NCBI GenBank assembly: GCA_943735955.1
Contig: OX030957.1
Location: forward strand, 32,501-96,500
Origin: Piscicola geometra
Lineage: Eukaryota > Annelida > Clitellata > Hirudinida > Piscicolidae
DNA length: 64,000 nucleotides
Direction: 5' to 3'
Part shown: in pieces, positions 12,680 through 58,100 of the stretch
How positions within the stretch are numbered: position 1 is the stretch's first letter
How the letters are laid out: each line of letters opens with the position of its first letter
Notes under the pieces: model-generated
Told to the model about the DNA's origin: nothing
What the model saw: the letters and a program-made list of their open reading frames with translations, nothing else
Databases searched by the model: none
Position numbers and translations under genes: made by a program

Positions 12680-15600
12680 TTAAAAAAGACAGACAGAAGT
12701 GACATTGGGAGAAATTGGTCCAGAAGTGACATTGTGAGAAATTGCTCCAGAAGTGACATTGGGAGAAATTGGTCCAGAAGTGACATTGTGAGAAATGTGT
12801 CCAGAAGTGACATTGGGAGAAATTGGTCCAGAAGTGACATTGTGAGAAATGTGTCCAGAAGTGACATTGGGAGAAATTGGTCCAAAAGTGACATTGAGAG
12901 AAATTGGTCCAGAAGTGACATTGTGAGAAATTGGTCCAGAAGTGACATTGAGAGAAACTGGTCCAGAAGTGACATTGTGAGAAATTAGTCCAGAAGTGAC
13001 ATTGGGAGAAATTGGTCCAGAAGTGACATTGTGAGAAATTAGTCCAGAAGTGACATTGTGAGAAATTGCTCCAGAAGTGACATTGTGAGAAATTGGTCCA
13101 GAAGTGACATTGTGAGAAATTAGTCCAGAAGTGACATTGGGAGAAATTGGTCCAGAAGTGACATTGGGAGAAGTTGGTCCAGAAGTGACAATGTGGGAAA
13201 TTGGTCCATAAGTGACATTGTGAGAAATTGGTCTAGAAGTGACATTGGGAGAAATTGGTCCAGAAGTGACATTGGGAGAAGTTGGTCCAGAAGTGACAAT
13301 GTGAGAAATTGGTCCATAAGTGACATTGGGAGAAATTGGTCCAGATGTGACATTTTTAGAAATTGGTCCAGAAGTGACATTGTTAGAAATTGGTCCAGAA
13401 GTGACATTGGGAGAAGTTGGTCCAGAAATGACATTTTTAGAAATTGTTCCAGAAGTGACATTGTGAGAAATTGGTCCAGAAGTGACATTGGGAGAAATTG
13501 GTCCAGAAGTGACATTGTGAGAAATTGGTCCAGAAGTGACATTGGGAGAAATTGCTCCAGAAGTGACATTGTGAGAAATTGGTCCAGAAGTGACAATGTG
13601 AGAAATTGGTCCATAAGTGACATTGGGAGAAATTGGTCCAGATGTGACATTTTTAGAAATTGGTCCAGAAGTGACATTGTGAGAAATTGGTCCAGAAGTG
13701 ACATTGTGAGAAATTGCTCCAGAAGTGACATTGTGAGAAATTGGTCCAGAAGTGACAATGTGAGAAATTGGTCCATAAGTGACATTGGGAGAAATTGGTC
13801 CAGATGTGACATTTTTAGAAATTGGTCCAGAAGTGACATTGTGAGAAATTGGTCCAGAAGTGACATTGTGAGAAATTGGTCCAGAAGTGACATTGTGAGA
13901 AATTGGTTCAGAAGTGACATTGGGAGAAGTTGGTCCAGAAATGACATTTTTAGAAATTGTTCCAGAAGTGACATTGTGAGAAATTGGTCCAGAAGTGACA
14001 TTGGGAGAAATTGGTCCAGAAGTGACATTGTGAGAAATTGGTCCAGAAGTGACATTGGGAGAAATTGGTCCAGAAGTGACATTGGGAGAAATTGGTCCAA
14101 AAGTGACATTGTGAGAAATTGGTCCAGAAGTGACATTGTGAGAAATTGGTCCAGAAGTGACATTGGGAAAAATTGGTCCAGAAGTGACATTGTGAGAAAT
14201 TAGTCCATAAGTGACATTGGGAGAAATTGGTCCAGATGTGACATTTTTAGAAATTGGTCCAGAAGTGACATTGGGAGAAATTGGTCCAGAAGTGACATTG
14301 TGAGAAATTGGTCCAAAAGTGACATTGGGAGAAATTGGTCCAGAAGTGACATTGGGAGAAATTGGTCCAAAAGTGACATTGTGAGAAATTGGTCCAGAAG
14401 TGACATTGTGAGAAATTGGTCCAGAAGTGACATTGGGAGAAATTGGTCCAGAAGTGACATTGGGAGAAATTGGTCCAGAAGTGACATTGTGAGAAATTGG
14501 TCCAGAAGTGACATTGGGAGAAATTGGTCCAGAAGTGACATTGTGAGAAATTGGTCCAGAAGTGAAATTGGGAGAAATTGGTCCAGAAGTGACATTGTGA
14601 GAAATTGGTCCAGAAGTGACATTGTGAGAAATTGGTCCAGAAGTGACATTGGGAGAAATTGGTCCAGAAGTGACATTGTGAGAAATTGGTCCAGAAATGA
14701 CATTTTTAGAAATTGATCCAGTAGTGACATTGTGAGAAATTGGTCCAGAAGTGACATTGGGAGAAATTGGTCCAGAAGTGACATTTTGAGAAGTTGGTCC
14801 AGAAGTGACATTGTGAGAAATTGGTCCAGAAGTGACATTGTGAGAAATTGGTCCAGAAGTGACAATGTGAGAAATTGGTCCAGAAGTGACATTGTGAGAA
14901 ATTGGTCCAGAAGTGACATTGGGAGAAATTGGTACAGAAGTGACAATGTGAGAAATTGGTCCAGAAGTGACATTGAGAGAAACTGGTCCAGAAGTGACAT
15001 TGAGAGAAACTGGTCCAGAAGTGACATTGGGAGAAATTGGTCCAGAAGGGACATTGTGAGAAATTGGTCCAGAAGTGACATTGTGAGAAATTGGTCCTGA
15101 AGTGACATTGTGAGAAATTGGTCCAGAAGTGACATTGTGAGAAATTGGTCCAGAAGTGACATTGGGAGAAATTGGTCCAGGAGTGACATTGTGAGAAATT
15201 GGTCCAGAAGTGACATTGGGAGAAATTGGTCCAAAAGTGACATTGGGAGAAATTGGTCCAGAAGTGACATTGTGAGAAATTAGATTGGACGTTACGACGG
15301 AAGAAGAAGGAGCTTCATAGACTGTTTGACAGAGAAAACATCGTTTCTGATGACACGGGTTATCCACCCAGAGACCATCTCGATATGCTTTGACACAATA
15401 CTCATTGCCAAAATAATTTCTAGGTTTTCCTGGTGCCCAGTTTGCGTATGAAAGTCCACTGCTCATGCTGCAGTTTCCCGGAAGGAAATGCCTGTTGGGA
15501 GCCTTGTCCAGCATCTGCCACTGCGACCCGCAGTACACCCCTCCGATCCAAAACTGCAGACTATTCCACACCTGGCATGCTCCTGAAACGAATTAACATA

Positions 15601-16010
15601 GTTTCAAAGTGATTTTCATAAAATATTCTTTGATTTTAGGATTAAAAAAACTTTTTTTTGAATGTTTTGGCTTTTAAAATCATAACTTTCCCTACTAACC
15701 TCCAAATCCTTTGGAAGCTTCTTTCAAGTTTTTAGTGTCGTCGGCATTGTGAACAGAAGCCAGGTGACCTTTTGCTGCAGCGCACGAGGTCTGAGCATCC
15801 AGCCAGTTATAACGACCAGAAACCGCCATGTAACACTTCTTTCCTATTTCTCTATACCCCTCCGGACAGGCTACAGCGGGTTGTGTGTTGAAGTTGTATG
15901 CGTCAGTTTCATGGAGATTTCTCTGAGAAGTTGAAGGACTTACCTTCTGAGACTTGCAAGGAAAGCACCAAGGCACCGACGAAGCAGGTGGTCCATCGGA
16001 GCGACGCCAT
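12680..16010 (-). CDS. C-type lectin C with giant NVT-repeat glycosylated tail
   Basis: Three exons: 16010-15944 (signal peptide MASLRWTTCFVGALVLSLQV), 15870-15700 and 15582-12680, in phase 1, about 1046 residues; the first intron is only 73 nt. The lectin domain starts CPEGYREIGKKCYMAV and continues FWIGG, ANWAPGKPRNYFGNEYC and GLWVDNPC. The positions that hold EPN and WND in lectins A and B are GKP and WVD, so the usual calcium/sugar site looks lost. About 95 tandem copies of GPIS(H/P)NVTS follow, nearly every one with an Asn-Val-Thr glycosylation sequon. The frame ends at a stop beside a run of six T; with one T fewer the same frame would continue through diverged repeats to 12463. A TATA-like box is at 16145-16152. 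Likely a secreted or surface protein with a long stiff sugar-coated stalk; this role is inferred. Confidence 0.85.
12690..15285. repeat. 27-bp coding minisatellite, about 95 copies
   Basis: The 27-bp unit on the plus strand includes GGTCCAGAAGTGACATTG. It encodes the 9-residue lectin C repeat. Variant units (GGTCCATAAGTGACAT, GACATTTTTAGAAATT) recur together at spacings that are multiples of 27 (about 297, 162 and 432 bp), showing block duplications. Because 27 is divisible by 3 and the unit lacks stops, other frames on both strands are open too. Confidence 0.97.
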
Positions 16011-16144
16011 CTTGAGTGGTTGTTAGGGCGAGTTTTACGAATGTATTTCAATTTTAGGAAAAATTCGCTTACTTTTGTATGGTCAAAGGAAGAGTAAATT
16101 ATTTGAAGAAGTTGGTTATTGAGGAAAGGGCAGCCAAACGTTGA

Positions 16145-16152
16145 TCTTTATA
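16145..16152 (-). promoter_or_regulatory. TATA-like box of lectin C
   Basis: TATAAAGA on the minus strand about 135 nt upstream of the lectin C start codon. Confidence 0.35.
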
Positions 16153-17835
16153 GAGAATAGGCTCTTCCATACTATTCGATATTTCTTCAAGTTTCAAATT
16201 GATAATTCAATATTATTAATCTTTACTTTTAAGTGTTATAATGATTGCCTCTCGACAGTAAAATATGAAGAAAGCGATAGTAAAACTTTTATAACTCAAC
16301 AGGTTACGATTGCAAATCTAAAAATGGTTACAACCCAATACAATGCAACGACGAAGATTATAAATTTGGCGTAAACCCGAAAGAGCTCACAGACCACAAG
16401 CAGTGAGTCTTTTTAATCATCACGTTCTAAATTTATAGAAATGTTAGTTTTTTTTCACAGATGAAGTTAAGTCCATTTAAATGCCCGAACGTCCGAATAT
16501 TAAATGTAAGGCGGGCCTAGGCAAAGAATAATATTCATTAGATTCATTTTAGATTTGCCATAACTTTGTTTGTTTCTTTATTACGATACATTTGAGATAC
16601 AAATATTTTTTTGAAAATTATGAACTTTTTTCTTTCTTATAAATTCAATTATACAAAGTTATTCGTCCGTTATACTATCATCTACATTGCTTTGCTTTCA
16701 AACTGAGATCGCCATTTTATTTTAGATGCGAGTTATTGCCTACCCACGCCATCATTAATTATTGTATCGATCACACATCTTGCAAACTGCAAATTAAATA
16801 TATAATCTCTTGAAGCTTCGTTTTAAAACGAAATATTTATAATTCAAGTTTAATTTAAAAAATGTAAAAAAATTTTTTAGTACTTATTATAGTACTTATA
16901 TTTAAGTAAGTAAAAATAAAAAAACTAAATTCAATCGAAGTAACTTTTATTTTCAGTAAACTCACGGGTTACTTCAAATGCCGATTTTAAAACGTTTTTC
17001 GGAATTAATAGAAAAACTAATTGAAAAAAAGAGAAGTCAGAGAGACTCGAGACTTTTATTTATAAAGTTTTCACTCTTTTTGAATACGTCTATTTTGAAG
17101 TTTTCAGTCAAAATATTCAAAAAGATTACACGAAATTGTAAGTTGTATTGTTAAAAGCGTGAAGTTAAGTAGCACTACTATAATTTTATAATAGTCTAGC
17201 TTTGGATGAAGGGTTGATGCTTGGTGATGTTTTTTTCACATTTTAAAATGAATACTGTTTTATTTTTATTTCACATACTTCTTCATTGAATTCATAATAT
17301 TCGATAAATTTAATCTAATAAATTAATGATATTCATGATATGTGTGTACAGTTCATTCGAGCCCATGCAAGTAGTTTTTTATCTTTGTTTTATCAAATTA
17401 AAAATCTAAGAAAAGATAAAAGACATGTACTTAATATTCATTTTTATTCTTAATTGTTTAATTAAAATATTGTTTAAAGTAGTTTTTCTCTCAACTTCAA
17501 GACATTCGAAATTGATTGTCGAATAACTATAAAACCGAATTTTTGTGCATATTTGAGTTTTCTCGGAGTTAGGTTATTTATAAATATATGTGAAATCTAA
17601 TTTTTAAGGAAAGATGTTTGGTTGTTCGATGTACTACTGAGAGCTCAAGTAGTTTTCGCTGTGAGTTTCAAAATATAATACACCCGTATCAGGATGGCAT
17701 TGACCAGATCAAAAATAGTACATACCTAAAGCGGAAATTCAATTGATATCAAAAATAAAATTGGAAACAGAGTATTCAAAAAGCATGAAAAGTTTCATTT
17801 CAAGTTTGTTAGAGTTCAGAACATAATGGGTCTAG
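16153..17835. other. Spacer between lectin C and the turtle-like gene
   Basis: Mostly AT-rich; it should contain the receptor's 3' UTR. A possible plus-strand exon (16303-16402) lies between a CAACAG acceptor and a GTGAGT donor and reads DYKFGVNPKELTDH, but nothing around it confirms a gene. Confidence 0.4.
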
Positions 17836-49868
<32,033 letters not shown>

Positions 49869-52800
49869 CTGTTGGTCGGGGAAGATCGTTCAGTTCTTTT
49901 GTATTTGAATCGCACTAGAGGGTGACTATTTTTAATGAATTACTTGAAACTTTGAACATTTTTCTATGACGTATAAACAACTTTTTAAACACTTTTTACA
50001 ACTATCGGATGTTATTACTCAAGATTAATTTTCTACTTCAAAAATCGACAATTGAAAGCTTATAAATATGTCAAAGTCAGATTTTTATGTAAATCGAACT
50101 CTTCTAGAATTATAAATGGCTTCTCATTGTTCACACTTAATCGGAAATCTGCTTAATGCTTATTCGGTATCCAAAGATCCGGTCATTTAGGAAAAGAAAA
50201 TAAATACACAAGATTCACTATTGACTAGAACGCTGAGAAAAGATTGTCGACAACAATAATTGCGAGCCTTGAATAACTGGTGCCCTTGTCTGTCCATCAG
50301 GGGTCTTTCAGAGCTGCAAAATCTTTCATTCATTTCAGGATCCAAACAAATAAAAAATTGGAAAAAATTCATTGAAAAAAACAATTGTAACATTTTGAGA
50401 ATAAATCATTAAGAACAAATTATTTCAAATAAAATCGATTCAACAAATCAAAATTGTTATCTCTGAAATGTATCTTTAAACGTTTGATGCGCTCGCCATT
50501 CGTATTCTTTCAATGATACTAATTCAAATCTGAACGATCGTTCGACTTCAGAAACTTATTTTAAGTTTGAATACTTTAATCTATCGTTTTCTTCAAACAA
50601 AAGTCGTATTCAGTTAATGATAATGGTCTTTCTGGATTTTATTTATTCTTTTGAAGTACGAAAATCAACTAAACTTTCCAAAGTAAATTCAATGATGAAA
50701 AGGTTTCAACTGAGAAGAGATTCCGTGGTTTCAAATGACTTGCTTATCGCCTGCAAGACGAGTTCAAACGACAATGAACAGGCAAGTGCTTCCATGGTGT
50801 TCGAGTCGAGAATCTATGAAACACTCTATCAAACAGCATGGATTCTCGGTGATATAGCTTTCAAAATATGGGAGAATGTCTTATTTATACGCTCAAAGCA
50901 TTATTAAATTATCGATCATAGAGATGATCAATAAAAAATATTGACACTTCGTTCCAGCGTGAATATCAAATTAACACTTTTTGAGAAAATTACATTAAAT
51001 TTTAGTATTTTTCACTTCGTTAATTTTTAATTAAAACTGTTTTTAGTTGACTGAAGTTTCCGTTTCTTATTCTTCAAACTTCCATGTTATACAACATGTT
51101 TTTTTATCTCAGAAATATCACTATATTTTTGTTTTACATCTTATCTTACTTTTCTGCAATGTTCAGACTAATTTATTTCCCCCAGTTTTTGAAGTATTAT
51201 TTTTAAAACTGTGTAGGAGGCTGAATTAAACAAAATACGGTTGATTAAAGCAAAAGTAATTTATTTAAAATTTATTAGAATATTCACTATTTACTTTGAA
51301 CTTTTACTCAATAAATACTCGTATCATTCTCAAGTAATAAGATATTCCTGAAACCATTTGCCAATGCAAAACATTGCAAATCTATCCAAGCACTTTTACG
51401 AAGCCCTTCTGATCACATCACGATCTAAATCATCGCGTAACTTTCACCAAGATTTTCCTGCCAGGCGCCACATAAATTCACTCAGTAATCATACCACGTC
51501 ACTTTTTAATGTCTTTCGCGAGATGTTTTTGCATAAAAAAGGTCACTCAAAGGAAACGACAAGAGGCATGTGCTAAATCTCCGAGCCTTCCAACCTCTGA
51601 AAGCAAGCACTTATGCCAGGCCTGGCGAAAACAATAATAAATAAAAGACTTTTTCAACTCTAGATTTTGTCTTTTCAAACGTAAATCAGAGTGCAAGTAT
51701 TGAAATTAGACAATATTGTCCGAGCCTCAAGGAAATCATAAGAATGCTTTTGGAAGCTTGCGACTAACTACGCTCATATAATAGTGAATTACGTGGCTAT
51801 GAATGTGATTCATGCGACCATAGCCAGAAATTAATCTTTTTGTCGGATATTTCTTTCTCTTCCGTTGTAAACTGTCAATGATTTTGACAACAAAGAAACA
51901 TTTTGTTGCAAAATCTTTCACTCAGTAACTAAATTCAAACCTTAGATGTAAATGCTTTAGCAAAAAAAAAATTAATGAATATAAAATTTATGTTTTTTAT
52001 TTTTAGCGAAGGCATAAAAATGTTTTCGATGCTAAACAATATGAAAATTCAAAACTTTTTAATGGAAATATAATTTCAAAAGGGTAGATTAAAATAAATT
52101 ATTTTATTTATTTACACTTCCTATGCATTACATTTTTAATTGTTAATGAACACTTTAATCAATTTTCAAGTTTTGAAAACCAAAAGTTAGGCCTCGTGTT
52201 CTCCATGCTTGTCTGTTGCTAACAAGCATTTGGAAAACTTGACAGTTTGAATGCGTCAAATTTTTGCTTTTCGCTTTTAATTAGGAATGACAATGGTCTC
52301 CCGGGATCTTTTGACACTTCGCCTTTTTAATGTCATTTCTGAGTCGTAATAGACTAAATTGTGGTTAAATGGACTGACATTAGTTGACTGCATTTGCTGT
52401 TGTCTGCGACACTTTCAAGTTGTTTAAATGGGAGGTGGAGAATTAAGGTGTGTGTGATGAGTGATAGAAGCCGAAAGACCCACCTGTCAGAAGCGATGAG
52501 TGAGCCGATTGTTGAATAGTTGATATGAAGAACAATGTCATAGTTCTCAAAACCCACTGGAAAAAGTTGTGCTTAGAGATATTTGACTTTGTCGTCCACA
52601 TAGTCGGTGTTGGAGATTGCAATAAGAAATGAAGAGTTTCTCAAAAGTTTAAGGATGACAGCTTTTGAATATTTGCTGCGAGCGCATGAGAGAATTGAAT
52701 GTGATGGGAAAGGGCTGATGGATGGAGGGTGAATGGAGATGGAGGGTGAATGGAGATGGAGGGTGAATGGAGATGGAGGGTGAATGGAGGTGGAGGGGGC

Positions 52801-54337
52801 GTCAGGGCGTGATGGAGGGGCTTCAATCTTGCGGTCGAATGACAGTGAATTGGGACAATCCTCTCGTGAATGCTCTTCAGCTTGCTTCCACGTTGTTTTC
52901 AAGTTTCATTTTATTTTAAAATCGAACTTTATTTTGCAAAAATAGGTGAATGCCATTTCGTGAGGCATGCAACCACTGTTTTTAGTGCCTTTTGCGAATG
53001 ATTGCAGCTTGAAGATAAGTACACGAATGAATGTTGTCGATTGGCTTTACAGTTTATGTCCCATTGAAACTAAATGTTCTGTACGAACATCTTTTTTAAC
53101 GATTAAAATGTTTCAAAAAATATTTAATTATTAATAAAAATTAAAATATAAATGAGATTTAAAAACTAGTTCATTCTTAAACAATGGTTTACAGACTTCA
53201 AGTTTTGACTTTTTAAAACTTTTTAGAAATTATCGAACTGTGAAAATAGGAAATCTTTTCTAACAAAGTTTTTAACCTATTCAGGTGACTTGCGATCTTC
53301 CTGTTGCGAATCCTTCACTAAAAATTCCAACAACTCGGAGGAACCTCTCCGTGCATCCTCTCACTCACTTCATACATCCACTAATTAATCTATTTTTTAA
53401 TTTTTGGTTTATAAGAATAATCCAACTTCAATGCAACTTTTTCCAACTAAAAACATATTCAATTAGCTTTGAAGTCGCCCAACTAGAATTCTGATAAGAC
53501 GTTCTGTATGTGTTTATATATTTCAGCCACTGCATCTAAACTCGCCTGTATATCTGTCAGTCAAATGCGCAACCAGACTTGCGCATATTTCGTTCGATTC
53601 AAACTGCTAACAACACGAACAAATATTCAATCTTTAGCCCTTTTATCGAGCTTTTTCATTACACGATTTTCACGAAGTGTCAGCTCACGCGTTATGAGTG
53701 AAGCAAAAACACATGCAAACATATCATATTCATTGCTTGAGGGTTACTGAACAGCAATACTTTCACTAATCTCCCCAACTTAAACTGTTTTTAAAAATAT
53801 TTATATTTTAAATTTATTCAATTGAGAAAAAATACGTTTACTTTTCAATCACTTAGTCCTAATGAATGCTTCGAGGCAAGTCTTTTGTCTTTTTTTTATT
53901 TAACGATGCTCAAGTCTTGCTTTTCCATCGACGTTTGAGTGGTGTGCTTGTGGCATGCAGACTTCAATGTTGAACCATTCAAAAGACAGGTCGTAGAAGA
54001 AAATTAAATGTCACCCATTAACACCCATAGGCCATTAATTTTTGTGATCTTTACATGACCAACCATTAGTTTAAAGGCCCAAAAGGGTTTTCAAATATAT
54101 TTGGCATTTCTTTAAAAAAATTCACCTAAACAAACTTTTTAAAAGCGCAATAAATACATTTTTGAAAACCTTCACTACAAACGACCATACAAATGACGTG
54201 TGCTCTTGCTTGCAGTCTTGTTTAAACACACATGCTTTATGAAGCAAAAAACTGCTGTGTGTGTGCTTGTGTTTTAAACTAGTGTCTTTTTAAGACTACT
54301 AAATTATTCGATAGACATATAATCTCTGAATATTTAT
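49869..54337. other. Non-coding stretch upstream of the first receptor exon found
   Basis: Presumably a large first intron. I looked for a signal-peptide exon ending in phase 1 on the minus strand and could not support one. A small minisatellite (GGAGGGTGAATGGAGAT, about four units) is at 52725-52800. Confidence 0.4.
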
Positions 54338-54540
54338 AATAACACATACATTGTATATATGTGTGTAATAACACATACATTGTATATATGTGTGTAATAA
54401 CACATACATTGTATATATGTGTGTAATAACACATACATTGTATATATGTGTGTAATAACACATACATCGTATATATGTGTGTAATAACACATACATTGTA
54501 TATATGTGTGTAATAACACATACATTGTATATATGTGTTA
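54338..54540. repeat. 29-bp palindromic minisatellite, seven copies
   Basis: Near-exact unit with ACACATACA and TATATATGTGTGT arms, so each unit can fold on itself. Confidence 0.95.
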
Positions 54541-54726
54541 TTTAAATGAGTTTTAAACATATTTCTCCACATGGCCTCTCAAAAGCAACTCTTCTCTTCA
54601 TCACCCACCCAATCCTCCGTTCATTTCTTCTGCACTTATAGCATGATCAATATATATTTTTTTGTTTTTCGGTTAAAAGTTTAAACTAAGTTTAAACTAA
54701 TTTATGAAATCGAGAGCTTAGACTAG

Positions 54727-55130
54727 ATGAGACCACAAGTGCTTGGGATTTCTTCAGCTTTCAGATACGTTCTTTTGCATGCAATCGGTTGTTTGTGCTG
54801 TCCTGAAGCGATCATTCACTTGCCAGTGCTTCTCTTCACACGCGTTGGCGCATGCAGCACTTGGTGCTCGTGGCGGAAGAGGAACCGAGGTGACGATGCT
54901 CGCAAACGACAGACGAGCTCTTCAGCGCAGCAGCCACAATGCAGTGCCAGCTGGCGTGACTGTCCTCCGTGTTCTTTGTTTAGTGACACTCCGAGTCGTT
55001 CAGCAGCCGATAAACAGGGCTCGTCATTGAAAGACATTAGCACCGCACAAGGTGCCCATGTTAACGCCTTCTAACTGCACTTCTGCGGCCACTTTAATGC
55101 CACTCCCGTTGCTGCATTCCCATTGCTTCT
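54727..55130. promoter_or_regulatory. CpG-rich island
   Basis: About 400 bp clearly richer in G+C and in CpG than the surrounding DNA. It contains a 115-codon plus-strand frame (54727-55074) that I do not recognise. It could be a promoter or first-exon region, perhaps of the receptor gene 5 kb downstream on the minus strand, or an unrelated gene piece. Confidence 0.35.
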
Positions 55131-58100
55131 GAACATTGACTATTAGTTTATTCTCATTTTTTAATTATATTTTTATTCCATTGCATTCAAATAATATACG
55201 TACCAACCTTCGAAAAAATCATCCAGATTAATTCCAACGTGGAAATAGTGAGAAATTAGTTTTAAAATTAGTCTTGAATCTTTTCTAAAAACGAATCCTA
55301 TATTTTTTCTTTTTTTTCAAACCATGGGGAAATAAATGAAGTTTCAGTTGACCAATCTAACTATATCTGTGCCTTGGAAGATCTTCCACACTATTCCACA
55401 CTTTCAGACCTTTTGCATTTTTTATTTTAAAAAAATAGGAAGACAAAAATAGATTTTATTATTAATATTAAAATTCAAAATTAATTTAATTCATTAAAAT
55501 GTTCCAACTTTGAGTCACAAAATATCATCGAAAGTAATCACATCGTCGCGTGGATGCACCATTTAACACACGCTTCCTTCGTCATTTCCTTGCGATGCCG
55601 CTAATTGCTGCGATGCGACAGGAGCAAGAGGGAAGGTTCTAGGACATTCGTCCCACAGACAATTCGTTGCATTAATTTAAAATAAACTAAACTCACTCAG
55701 TCCAGAGAGAACTCCCACGTCTCGAGTGGCAGTTTGTTTCAGTTATTACGGCCTCGTTAGTTTCTCAGACCGTTAATTCATCAATTACTTTTGAAGATCA
55801 AATACCCAAGTAATTAGTTTTAACACATAGATATTTACAGATCACGAGTAAAATATTAAAAACACTCTTCGACATTTTCTGAAAATTATTGGTCAATTTA
55901 AATAGACTGAGTGGAAAATGCTGAATAATTCAGCCGCAGTAGTAATATTCTCATCTCATTTGCATTTTTGAAGAATTTTTTTTTTGAAATTATAATTTTT
56001 TTAATTTAATTCTTAAAAAGTTACAACAATTCAATAATTCAATAGTTTTCCAATTAAGGCTATTTTATTTTACAAAAGCCATTTGGTAGCAACTAAAATA
56101 ATCTACGTTTTCAAGGGAAAATGTATGTTTACCAGCTTAACTAAGAATAATTAAAGTTAAGGAGATTGCTTACGGGGCTCGGGAAGCTCTGAAGTTTGTG
56201 TGATATCGAGGTGTACAAAGGCATCATAATGAAAATGTATGTATACAATGTTTTAACAAAGATAAAAGGGTGGCAATCGTACGACTGAATGTTTCGGTCA
56301 AATGTAAACTTCTTGCTTGTCATAACTGAAATTACTTCCTCGTTCAATTTAAATGACTTGGCATTCATTAAATCTTAAATATTGAATTAAAATGTAATTT
56401 TTCAATTAAATTGTATAAACAATTAAACGTGTGAACATGGACCACCAATCGAACTCGCTGAGAACAAATGAGTTCAAAAAGAGCAACTTGGAATGTGCTT
56501 TCACGCTAGTCACTCGTATAATGAAGTAAACTTCTGAGCTTTGTCGAGGTTACCAGTGTCTTTTCCAACTTCATAGAATAATTTTGAGTTTGTAAAAATG
56601 TCTCATATTCGTGCTTCCCTGGACCCTCCGGCATTCGCCCTGTGAAAGGCAGAAAATTAAATAACTATGAGATTTATATCAAAAAAATTGTAGAAAACAA
56701 ATAATATGGTAATAAAATTTTAGAATATTGAATTTTAGTCTAGTCAAAATTTAAAAAAATGTTTTTAAATCATCGAAGAATAAATTTCTATAAAAAATAT
56801 TTCACGTCGTTAAAAGACAATAATTGAATATTTGTTTTGAGACTGAAAAAATATCGCTAGATAAACATTTCTCAAAGTTGTAAATATTAGAATAAAACTT
56901 TAAATTGGGAGGTTTAAATGTATGCTTATCTGAGCCACTCTGATAAATCACCTCAGCCAAGCTTTCTTATTGCAATATTTATTAGCGAGTATTTTAAACA
57001 TAAATTCCGACTTTTTTCACTAAAAGGCTCTTTTTTTGTAAAAGTAAGTTTATATTGAGCATAAAAATCAACTTAGAATGTTTTATATAACTTGTTTTTT
57101 ACAAATAAATGAAACAAAAATACGGAAGAGTCGTAAAACAGACTAAATATAAAATTTTTTATATAAATAGCTGAAAAATGTAGAAGAGAAGACGAAAGGG
57201 AAATGTCAGTTGAGATAAGCGAGAAGGTGAGGCATGTCTCTGCAATAAAGGCCGCCACGTAACATCGAGGTTTACCGCCTCACAGCGCCTTTCACGTCTG
57301 CCCCTGTCCTCCACAACACCCGCTCTTCATCCGACCCATCATCTAGCCCTCTAGCCATGCATTCACCCGCCTATTTGCATAGTCTGTCGTTTAATTTCTA
57401 CGGCGATTTGTGCACAGTCCACTTTTTATCTCGTCTTTTCTTTCAGACTTTCCTGGTTTGTAGGATGTTGAGTAATTATTAGCTCTATTATAAAAAAGCA
57501 TTTTGAGTTTTTTAAATGTTAAGATTTTTACTTTTAAACTAAAATGTATTATTTCTTGTATTCGCAAGCCGGCCACCTAAGTGTTGTATAAGTTTCTCTG
57601 GGTGCCTAATGAGATCATTTAAAAACGTAGGCACATACCAAACCTCTATTTCAATTTTAATGATTACCAAAAACGTGTTTAAATCATATAAAAAAAGTTG
57701 ATACATTTTTTTATTAACTTTAATGATTTTTAATTTAAATGAAAATCCCCAATGTTATAGTTGACATGAATTTCAAGTTAAATACATTATCATATAATAT
57801 AATATAAAATTAGAATTTTAAAAAGTTACTTTTTGTAAAATTTGTCAAAAACTTTTTATATGTTTCAAAAACGTCGTTTCATAATATTAGTTTACATTTT
57901 AATTGTCTTTCCATATGAGATACGATTTTGAAACTTTCAGAGGACTCACGACTTTTATTTTTCTTTTGTATTTTAATTGAAAAATAGTCCAATTGTTCGT
58001 AGGACCGTAAAGCGTAATTTGGTCAAATTCATTAGAGCTTAGCAGAAAAGCTACGAAGCGTTTTGTTTGCTTCAATATAAAATGTTTACAGTTTTTAAAG

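Noticed and set aside
12463..15270. Long open frames made of MSLLDQFLT repeats (minus) and RNWSRSDI repeats (plus)
   Set aside because: They are other frames of the 27-bp array that codes the lectin C tail; the GPIS-NVTS frame alone is continuous with the lectin domain and signal peptide.
12690..15285. CRISPR-like repeat array
   Set aside because: Units are contiguous 27-bp tandem copies without spacers, inside a eukaryotic coding exon.
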